Source of the DNA: Bacillus hominis
GTDB lineage: Bacteria > Bacillota > Bacilli > Bacillales > Bacillaceae_G
Direction: 5' to 3'
Assembly: GCF_018332515.1 (NCBI RefSeq)
Contig: NZ_BOQD01000001.1
Coordinates: 1-47,677 of the forward strand
DNA length: 47,677 nucleotides
Shown here: one piece after another, positions 35,585-42,206 of the stretch
Numbering within the stretch: position 1 is the stretch's first letter
Layout of the letters: each line of letters starts with the position of its first letter
Notes under the pieces: model-generated
Databases searched by the model: none
What the model was told of the DNA's origin: nothing
The model's input: the letters and a program-made list of their open reading frames with translations, nothing else
Made by a program: the position numbers and the translations under genes

Positions 35585-35995
35585 TTATAGCCCCCTATTT
35601 TCTTTTGATAGTGTATTCTCTAAATTTCGTAGAAATGGAATCGATAAATTTGTAAGCCTATGCACGGTATACAAGTCAAATGAATGCATCACTAGTATCG
35701 ATGCAGCATAAATAACTCCTTCCTCTTGCACAATGCCTACAACATATTGAAGTAAATTCAACTGCACAACAAGCGTGTCTATATATTCTTGATGTGTGTC
35801 TAAATCAATATGAGTATTCTTCCTCTGTCCTTCTAATGCTTCATATATGTGATTCATCTCTAACTTGCACATAAATTGAAATAGCTTATAGTCATCATGC
35901 GATTCCTCTATTGCTTGTTTATTCTTTGTAAGAACTAACATGTAGTGCTTTATCTTTGTAAACATTGAAACGTGAATTGTTTTTAATGTTGTCAT
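35585..35995 (-). CDS. hypothetical helical protein in the E1-E2-JAB operon
   Basis: The 136-residue protein is soluble and mostly helical, with no Gly-Gly end, so it is not an obvious ubiquitin-like modifier. It lies between the JAB and ThiF genes, downstream of a hairpin at 36001-36031. Given its position inside the cassette, it may be a substrate, adaptor or chaperone; the sequence does not say. Family not recognised. Confidence 0.6.
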   Translation of the reverse strand: MTTLKTIHVSMFTKIKHYMLVLTKNKQAIEESHDDYKLFQFMCKLEMNHIYEALEGQRKNTHIDLDTHQEYIDTLVVQLNLLQYVVGIVQEEGVIYAASILVMHSFDLYTVHRLTNLSIPFLRNLENTLSKENRGL

Positions 35996-36000
35996 AATAA

Positions 36001-36031
36001 AGAAAGAGACATAAAAATATGTCTCTTTTAC
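36001..36031 (-). terminator. intra-operon terminator-like hairpin
   Basis: On the minus strand AAAGAGACATA and TATGTCTCTTT pair around a short loop and lead into TTTCTTT. It sits between the JAB gene and the 136-residue gene. Confidence 0.75.
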
Positions 36032-36045
36032 GCCCCCTTGTGTGT

Positions 36046-37011
36046 TTATTTTAAAAGTGTGATCCTACTTAAATCGTAATCTTGGCTTATCCCTTTCGTT
36101 GCATACTCTCCTGCAAATATAAAGTTAGGATTAATAGAATAAAATTTTCCATCTATACAAGTCCGTACTCGTAGTTCAGGGAAAACATCCTCTATTCTGC
36201 CAACAATTGCATAAAGAATAGGAGCACGTTCACTTTGATCATCTAAATCACTTGGTTCAGCAGAGAAACGATGATGACTGTGTATCTCCATAACTTTCAT
36301 AGCGATAGACTGCATCTCTATATTCGTTTCTGGGATTACAATTTCAGTTGCTACCTGCTGAGGTGGAAAATCCATAAAATAACCACGCTCTTTATTGAAA
36401 TAGATATCAGCATGCAATTCGCAATCACATTTACGAGAAATGGCTTGTGCAATAATAATAAAGTCCATTAATAGTGTTCTCGGAATAAAATCCCCAGGTA
36501 AAAAGTGATTCAGCCAAGTACTAAGAAAAGAAAAAGGACAATCTGAAATGGATTGTCCCTCTACAATACTTGCTCCTTTTGCGCCGACAGTTAAAATCGG
36601 AAGTAGTGCATTTGTATCCTCATCATATTTAATGACAGTTAAGCCTTTAACAAATGAGGGATAACGATGCTCTAATTTTACGCGGATATCCTCTGCTTCT
36701 ATTTTTCTTACATCTGTTGAATCCCCATTTTGAACAGCGATTCCATGTATAATTTCTTCTTCTGTAAACCAATCTACTAATGGTATATCCCCAAATACTA
36801 CGTGGCGAACAACCGTTGTTGTATTGATTTTATCTAGACAATCTGTAGATTTTGTAGCCTTAGCTTTCTTACTACTTTTTGTCTTACCTTTTGCTTTTTC
36901 CTTTTTTTCTTCCTTTTTAGCAGTGGCTTGCTCTGAAGCAGCTTTTTTCACTGGTACTGTTGTTTCCTCTACTTGTGTTTCCATATCAAAAAAATCGAAT
37001 AAGTTTGTCAT
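36046..37011 (-). CDS. JAB/JAMM metalloprotease-like protein (PRTRC A-like)
   Basis: The 321-residue protein has a Lys/Glu-rich low-complexity tract (about residues 18-55), a central domain, and near the C terminus HSHHRFSAEPSDLDD. That stretch matches the JAMM zinc motif H-x-H-x(7)-S-x-x-D with His244, His246, Ser254 and Asp257. JAMM proteases remove ubiquitin-like tags or trim modifier precursors. AGGAGGATTTTTTATT before ATG 37011 supports the start. Its neighbours are E2-like and E1/ThiF genes in the order seen in PRTRC loci (B, A, ThiF). Catalytic glutamate not assigned. Confidence 0.8.
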   Translation of the reverse strand: MTNLFDFFDMETQVEETTVPVKKAASEQATAKKEEKKEKAKGKTKSSKKAKATKSTDCLDKINTTTVVRHVVFGDIPLVDWFTEEEIIHGIAVQNGDSTDVRKIEAEDIRVKLEHRYPSFVKGLTVIKYDEDTNALLPILTVGAKGASIVEGQSISDCPFSFLSTWLNHFLPGDFIPRTLLMDFIIIAQAISRKCDCELHADIYFNKERGYFMDFPPQQVATEIVIPETNIEMQSIAMKVMEIHSHHRFSAEPSDLDDQSERAPILYAIVGRIEDVFPELRVRTCIDGKFYSINPNFIFAGEYATKGISQDYDLSRITLLK

Positions 37012-37076
37012 AATAAAAAATCCTCCTAGTATCTTTGCTTATATATAGTTCTGCTATTTTCAGAAATTCGATGTAC

Positions 37077-37247
37077 TCAATTACTGTCTGCCAGTAACTT
37101 ATTTTCCATTAAAGTTAATGGCCAAAGTGGTAAATCATTGACTCTTTTGCCATCTGAATTTTGTGTAATACCCTTCTCGTTTAAAAACTTAATAATTCGT
37201 TGTCTTTCTCTCTCAATTCTCATTCGTGTTTCATAATCTAAATACAC
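37077..37247 (-). CDS. small hypothetical protein (56 aa) between JAB and E2 genes
   Basis: I take GTG 37247 since TAGGAGGAAATACG lies just before it; the longer TTG frame has no such site. The product starts MYLDYETRMRIERERQRI and contains NDLPLWPLTLMENKLL. Short proteins with an RxI-helix and DLPLWxL end occur in Bacillus; I cannot name the family. It does not end in Gly-Gly, so calling it the PRTRC C-type modifier is not justified. Confidence 0.5.
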   Translation of the reverse strand: MYLDYETRMRIERERQRIIKFLNEKGITQNSDGKRVNDLPLWPLTLMENKLLADSN

Positions 37248-37363
37248 CGTATTTCCTCCTAAGCATGTTGGATCCAATGTTTATAATCTAAACTCCAACA
37301 AAATTATTATTCTTAATAAATACTCCCCTGCTTCTAATAAACAATCACTCTAAAGAGCGTGTA

Positions 37364-38008
37364 TTAAAAAGTCATTTCCGATTCCATTAAAATAGAATCA
37401 TCAAAACTTTGGTTTTCAAATCGTTTAAATAGCTCTCCAACTGGTTCCGTATGAGTATGTGTAAGGTCGTGATTAAAAGAACTTGCAAAAAATAAAACAT
37501 GAAATGTTTCTAAATCTTTTAAAGTCCGGAATTCAGGTATCACAACTCTACCTGTACATACAGATCCACTAGGATGAACATTAGAATATGGAAATTGATA
37601 TAATTTCATTCCTTCTTCTAACTCCATATCTTCTTTTACAGCAAAGACAGAGATATTCGTAACTCGTTTTTGGTACACCGTATAACGAAATAATAGACGT
37701 GGAAAGCCTACTTGTTGAAACGGTCGTTCAAAGAAATGAATATCCCACTGAGCCTTTGGTACTTCAATCCAAACAGCTTGTTTATCTCCACTCTTAGATA
37801 ACACCTCGTGTTTTATACAACCTTTTGGGAGTACGCCACTAGAGTAATGAGTATTATCTTGTGTACCCTGCTCCATAACTTCTTTTAAAGCTAAATAAAA
37901 GTCCTTAAAAGTAACGGCAGTTTCTCCACGAGATAATTCGTTGTTAAATTGCTGTATGGTTACAATTCCTTTTGGCTCTAAAGCATCAAATATTGCTACT
38001 GTCTTCAT
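37364..38008 (-). CDS. E2-like protein (PRTRC B / Prok-E2 family D)
   Basis: The 214-residue protein carries YSNVHPSGSVCTGRVVIPEF, resembling the E2 active-site HPN...C segment; Cys151 is the candidate catalytic residue and His145-Pro146 precede it. Around it are the expected strands and an aromatic-rich region FPRLLFRYTVYQKRV. PRTRC system protein B is the family that fits. It overlaps the upstream paralogue by 23 bases and starts with GGGGGAAACAACAA before ATG. In PRTRC loci it lies next to the A and ThiF proteins, exactly as here. Conjugating activity is inference. Confidence 0.8.
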   Translation of the reverse strand: MKTVAIFDALEPKGIVTIQQFNNELSRGETAVTFKDFYLALKEVMEQGTQDNTHYSSGVLPKGCIKHEVLSKSGDKQAVWIEVPKAQWDIHFFERPFQQVGFPRLLFRYTVYQKRVTNISVFAVKEDMELEEGMKLYQFPYSNVHPSGSVCTGRVVIPEFRTLKDLETFHVLFFASSFNHDLTHTHTEPVGELFKRFENQSFDDSILMESEMTF

Positions 38009-38807
38009 TTGTTGTTTCCCCCTGCGTATAGATTGTTTCTAATAAATCTAGTAACATCTCAAATTTATATGGCCCGTATAGTGGTTCGTCGCCATAATAG
38101 AGATAAAGAGATTCTTCATCAATTTGGTAAGAATACTTTACTGGATAACAATCTAGTAATTTTGAAATTTTTTCTTTATGCTTCGGTGATGTGCCGTCTA
38201 TTGTTTCAGCTATAGCACCCCATGTGTCCTCTGCTGCTTCCTTTATTTCCTTTAATGGTATGTCGAATAGTGTAGAGAGCTTTTCATACTCTTCTTCATC
38301 AATTGGAAAAGCTTCTAAGCCCATATCTTCGATCATGTCCGTACCCAATTCTATAAATCCTTCTTCATGGTCTAATTCATAGATATTCTCTCGGTCTAAA
38401 TACGAGGGAGAATACTGTGTTACATCAATCGAAAGCTCATGCATGCTTTTAAAGTAACGTAAGATATGAAATTGACATGAATAAAATTTAGATAGATTTA
38501 TGTTTAATAGGTTCATGGAAAGTAAGAAGATGACAATCGTATCTGTTGATTCTATGTCCTCCCACCTTATTGTTTGGTTTTCATCTAGAAAGTCCACACA
38601 AGTTTGGATTTTACTAATTGTCCCATGAGAGATTTTGTTGAAATCTATTTCTATATCTTTAGAAAGGCTTTCTAATATATATATTTCCTCTTGATATCTT
38701 TGTTTAATTTGTTCCCAACTTACGATGCTGTAAGTTTTGTTTAACTTAAGTGATAGTAAGTAGTTTGACATCGCTACATTAGATGAATAGCTAAATAATT
38801 TCTTCAT
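37986..38807 (-). CDS. unknown protein, paralogue family member 1
   Basis: The 273-residue protein starts MKKLFSYSSNVAMSNYLLSLKL and shares with the next gene a common plan: an N-terminal LFxY...YLLSLK, EEEIYILESL, IDFNKIS, LSKFYSCQF, YSPSYLDRENI, and a C-terminal LYLYYGD...FEMLLDLLE. It overlaps the E2 gene. In PRTRC loci an F protein precedes B, so this could be an F-type analogue; similarity is positional only. Confidence 0.65.
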   Translation of the reverse strand: MKKLFSYSSNVAMSNYLLSLKLNKTYSIVSWEQIKQRYQEEIYILESLSKDIEIDFNKISHGTISKIQTCVDFLDENQTIRWEDIESTDTIVIFLLSMNLLNINLSKFYSCQFHILRYFKSMHELSIDVTQYSPSYLDRENIYELDHEEGFIELGTDMIEDMGLEAFPIDEEEYEKLSTLFDIPLKEIKEAAEDTWGAIAETIDGTSPKHKEKISKLLDCYPVKYSYQIDEESLYLYYGDEPLYGPYKFEMLLDLLETIYTQGETTNEDSSNI

Positions 38808-38823
38808 TTTTAGGCCCTCTGTA

Positions 38824-39636
38824 CTAATTTGCTATATTTTTTGTTAACTGTATCTCTTCAAAGATACGAAGTAACATCTCAATTCGTTTAATTGCTGGAA
38901 AATATGTATCATCATCGTAGAAAAGGTAAAGTTTTTCCTCATCAGCTTGGTAAAGCATACGTATATCAAACTGATTCTGGATTGACTGAAAGAAACTTTG
39001 ATCCTCTATCTTGATATTAGAGAGCATTTCGCCAATTGGACTCCATGCATTCTCAACAATACGGTTTATTTCATCCATAGATATATGAAATAAATTCGAA
39101 TATTGGATTAAGGTATCTTTATCGTCGCTATCTACCTCTTCGTGATGTAATTTCATATCTTGAAGTAAGTCATCACCCCAGCTTTTAAATGAATCCTCAC
39201 AATCGTATTCTTCGAAATTATCTTGTTCTAAATAAGTTGGGTAATAATCTTTTACAGGAATCCCCAATTTATACATACGTATAAATATCTCCATAAGATA
39301 GAATTGCGATGTATAGAAGCAGGAAAGATCAGTATCTAAAGATGTTTCCGCAATCATAATTATTTCAAGTAAGGTTTTCGAATCAATTAAACCAATTGGG
39401 AAATTCGAGTCTTCCTCTAAATAAGAAACAGTAGCCATTACTTGTTGAATGGATCGTTCTGAAATCTTACTGAAGTCTATTTCTCTTGAGTGCTCTAAAC
39501 AATCTAATATATAGATTTCTTCTTCATGCTTCTTATCTGCAAGTAATTCATGCAGTAAGTGAGCATTCTTTTGCATTTTTAACGAAAGTAGATACTTTCT
39601 TACTTTCTGGTGATTGTATGTAAATAATAATTTCAT
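38824..39636 (-). CDS. unknown protein, paralogue family member 2
   Basis: The 270-residue protein starts MKLLFTYNHQKVRKYLLSLKM and aligns over its length with the product of 37986-38807 (EEEIYILDCL, IDFSKIS, LSCFYTSQF, YYPTYLEQDN, LYLFYDDD, IEMLLRIFEE). The pair is therefore a tandem duplication that has diverged. It overlaps the 39633 gene by four bases (ATGA). Function unknown. Confidence 0.65.
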   Translation of the reverse strand: MKLLFTYNHQKVRKYLLSLKMQKNAHLLHELLADKKHEEEIYILDCLEHSREIDFSKISERSIQQVMATVSYLEEDSNFPIGLIDSKTLLEIIMIAETSLDTDLSCFYTSQFYLMEIFIRMYKLGIPVKDYYPTYLEQDNFEEYDCEDSFKSWGDDLLQDMKLHHEEVDSDDKDTLIQYSNLFHISMDEINRIVENAWSPIGEMLSNIKIEDQSFFQSIQNQFDIRMLYQADEEKLYLFYDDDTYFPAIKRIEMLLRIFEEIQLTKNIAN

Positions 39637-40190
39637 ACCTGGTTCCCCTTCGTCTTTTCTCGAATCATTGCCGCAAGACGGATTATAATTTCATAATAAG
39701 AAAGTACCCATTCATCAAATGAGTACTGTTCATAACCATCCTCTAGAAATTCAATCAAAATATGACTGGGATACGCTTCACTTTGATAGGTGTTAAACGA
39801 AAATTCATGTAACACGAATTGAAAATCAGATTGTGTTATATGTTCCGAGCCTATACATAAATAGTAACCAGCTGTATCGAAGTAACATCCTTCCGCAGCC
39901 ATAGAACTAATATCCGAAGCGAAATTCGAATACATGTCTTCTGAGCTAAATAACGTCCCATCTAACAGGTCTTCTTCAGTTCCAAAGGCAAAGTGACAAA
40001 ATATACTTGTTTGCTCGTTAAAACGCGCAAACGACTCGAATAATAGTTCACTTGTGATATGCAACTTGTCCCTGTGAAAATCATTGATATTGATTAAGAA
40101 TGGGATGTTATATTTACGAATTAATTTTTGTATGCGTAGTATCCGTATGTATACTTTCATCTCATTTCCTTGATTAAATAAATATCTCAT
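39633..40190 (-). CDS. unknown protein, diverged family member 3
   Basis: The 185-residue protein starts MRYLFNQGNEMKVYIRILRIQKL, which resembles the N termini of the two following paralogues, and ends with a similar helical C terminus, but the middle differs. It overlaps its upstream neighbour by 17 bases. The same operon position and the shared N terminus suggest a third, shorter member of the family. Confidence 0.6.
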   Translation of the reverse strand: MRYLFNQGNEMKVYIRILRIQKLIRKYNIPFLININDFHRDKLHITSELLFESFARFNEQTSIFCHFAFGTEEDLLDGTLFSSEDMYSNFASDISSMAAEGCYFDTAGYYLCIGSEHITQSDFQFVLHEFSFNTYQSEAYPSHILIEFLEDGYEQYSFDEWVLSYYEIIIRLAAMIREKTKGNQV

Positions 40191-40503
40191 CTTCTAGCCC
40201 CTGCTTTTCCACATCTTCTAGTTGTTCAGTGAAAAGATGTAAATGTAGCATTTCTTTTAATTCACAATCTGGACCATTTATACGAAATGAATTATCACTA
40301 TAAAACGTGACATAATGTCGTAGCTGCTCAAATTGCTTTTCAAATTCATCTATATGTTCTAATGGTATGTTTTCTAAATCAGGCATTTCGTTCGCAATAA
40401 ATCCATTTATAATCAATTCAAAGGATTGACGAAGTTCTTGATTATTAGGAAGGACTTCTTTTGACTGTAAAAAGTCAAAGAAGTCACTGTGATTCATACT
40501 CAT
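40174..40503 (-). CDS. hypothetical acidic protein (109 aa)
   Basis: The start MSMNHSDFFDFLQSK has AAGGGGGCATCCAA before it, an acceptable ribosome binding site. The product is acidic and helical, ending VEKQGLEDEIFI. It follows the sliding-clamp gene within 12 bases. I do not recognise the family. Confidence 0.6.
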   Translation of the reverse strand: MSMNHSDFFDFLQSKEVLPNNQELRQSFELIINGFIANEMPDLENIPLEHIDEFEKQFEQLRHYVTFYSDNSFRINGPDCELKEMLHLHLFTEQLEDVEKQGLEDEIFI

Positions 40504-40515
40504 TTGGATGCCCCC

Positions 40516-41628
40516 TTACACGCGAACCGGTAGAATTAACTGCAGATTAGAGTGAGTTGTATCCTCTGCTCCCACTACCACGATAGGTCTCTGATTACTA
40601 ATCATTTTTATCGCGATTGTTTCAGAAGTTATCGTTTGTAGTGCTTGTAGCAGATATTCCACATTACAAGCCAATGTAAATGCTTCTACTTGATTACATG
40701 GAATTTCTACACTTGCAGTACCTACTTGAGAATTTTGTGGTTTAAGATGGATGCTTTCTTTTCCTTCTGACGTAAGTACGATTAAGGAAGAAAATGCTGA
40801 AAGCTGCTCCAACGTATTTTTAAATTCTTCACGTGATAGTTGTATTTCACTTTTAAATTCGTCGGGTACCATACGTGCCGTATCGGGATATGTACCAGCT
40901 AGTAATCTAGACTGATAGATAATACTTTCGCCACGGATCAACAGCTGTGTATCACTAATGAGCTTTAATTGTAAATTTGTTTCACGATTAAAGAGCTTAA
41001 GAGCTGTTTTAAGAGACTTAATTGGTAACACGACTTCACCATCTTTTGCGATAGTGATCTTTGTACAATCAAAATGTAAACGGGCTAAACGGTGAGCATC
41101 AGTTGCTATACTAAAGAACTTATCATCAACTGATTTTAAGTTCACACCTGTTAGAATCTTACGTGTATCCATTGCAGGAATAGCATGTAACGTTCCGTTG
41201 GCCATTGATACAAATTGTTCTTGTGAAAGTGAAATCCAATCTTCCCCTGCTTCGATTTTAATTTCAGGATATTCTTCGTGATCCATGGTACAAAAGCTAA
41301 ATTGTTTCTTCTTACTTTCTACAATCTTTAGCTCATTGTTTTTATGTTCAAGACCGATGAATTCACTTTTGAATTTCTTAATCGTTTTAAGTACCGGAGC
41401 AGCTGCAAAAAGCACCTTCCCCGGTTCAGTACAATCCCCACTGTTTACATTAAAGCGAGTTACTAATGTTACTGTTTCTGTACCGTCTGAACCCATTAGA
41501 ATCATTCCCTTTGAATTACAATCCAATAAAACACCTTGTAATGCCGGCATTGGGTTTTTAACGTCTACAGTAGCACTTGCTTTCTCTAATTTTTCAATAA
41601 ATAATGTACGGTTAATAGTAAATTTCAT
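40516..41628 (-). CDS. dnaN: DNA polymerase III beta sliding clamp paralogue
   Basis: The 370-residue protein has the three-domain clamp layout: FTINRTLFIEKLEKA at the start, MPALQGVLLDC, a central HRLARLHF, and the C-terminal LQLILPVRV, which in beta clamps forms the edge of the partner-binding cleft. The length is close to chromosomal DnaN (about 378). I chose ATG 41628 because GGAGGGATTTATT precedes it. A plasmid-borne second clamp could recruit host polymerase, repair or plasmid proteins. It is preceded by a hairpin and follows the Rad52-like gene. Confidence 0.9.
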   Translation of the reverse strand: MKFTINRTLFIEKLEKASATVDVKNPMPALQGVLLDCNSKGMILMGSDGTETVTLVTRFNVNSGDCTEPGKVLFAAAPVLKTIKKFKSEFIGLEHKNNELKIVESKKKQFSFCTMDHEEYPEIKIEAGEDWISLSQEQFVSMANGTLHAIPAMDTRKILTGVNLKSVDDKFFSIATDAHRLARLHFDCTKITIAKDGEVVLPIKSLKTALKLFNRETNLQLKLISDTQLLIRGESIIYQSRLLAGTYPDTARMVPDEFKSEIQLSREEFKNTLEQLSAFSSLIVLTSEGKESIHLKPQNSQVGTASVEIPCNQVEAFTLACNVEYLLQALQTITSETIAIKMISNQRPIVVVGAEDTTHSNLQLILPVRV

Positions 41629-41651
41629 AATAAATCCCTCCAAAAAGTAAT

Positions 41652-41682
41652 AAAAAAAGAACAGACCTCATATCCTGTTCAT
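41652..41682 (-). terminator. intra-operon terminator-like hairpin before the clamp gene
   Basis: GAACAG and CTGTTC pair around ten bases and are followed on the minus strand by TTTTTTT. Only about ten bases separate it from the clamp ribosome binding site, so there is no room for a new promoter. Confidence 0.8.
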
Positions 41683-41708
41683 TCGTTTTCCTGCTATAAA
41701 ACAAAGCT

Positions 41709-42206
41709 TTACGCGCTTTGTTGTTTTTTTAACTGTTGTATGAGTTGATGAATGGCTTCTGTATGATCATGAAGTAACCATTCTCTAAAGGATGTAACAT
41801 CACCAGGAATAAGAGCTGATAACCACCGGTTAAGCTGTTTCTCATTTCCAGGACGGATATTCTTCGCTTCGTGAATCAACTGTAAACTAGTTAGAATTCC
41901 TTCTAAACCACCAATCGTCGTATCCTCAAATGTTCTTGCTTGCGCATTATAATTGTGATTATAGGCAAGTAGAATTTCCTTGGATGTAATACTTAATGGT
42001 TTTGCAAGCTCTTGTATGTTTTGAATTAGTACACCTAGACTTACTTGGCCATTCGATGGTTCCTTCTTTGAACTTCCTTGTTTATGTTTTTGCTGTAACA
42101 TAGTAGGTGGTATAAAATAATATCCTTTCTTTTGATAAGAAATATAGATACTATTTGGGCCATTACTACATGTAGAAAGTTCTACTTTAGTAGGTTTTAC
42201 ATTATA
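41709..42206 (-). CDS. Rad52-like single-strand annealing protein, 3' exon
   Basis: This exon completes the conserved end of the Rad52 core (RYL-YN) and then encodes a basic linker (QQKHKQGSSKKEPS) and a C-terminal domain of about 105 residues (LGVLIQNIQELAKPLS ... WLSALIPGDVTSFREWLLHD). Spliced length is 282 residues. The C-terminal domain has a clear paralogue as a separate protein at 45353-45748. Annealing of complementary single strands during plasmid recombination is the expected role of the N-terminal part. Confidence 0.85.
   Translation of the reverse strand, partial: YNVKPTKVELSTCSNGPNSIYISYQKKGYYFIPPTMLQQKHKQGSSKKEPSNGQVSLGVLIQNIQELAKPLSITSKEILLAYNHNYNAQARTFEDTTIGGLEGILTSLQLIHEAKNIRPGNEKQLNRWLSALIPGDVTSFREWLLHDHTEAIHQLIQQLKKQQSA

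Noticed and set aside
37077-37247. Small gene as the PRTRC C ubiquitin-like modifier
   Set aside because: It lacks a C-terminal Gly-Gly and I see no beta-grasp pattern; position alone is not enough.
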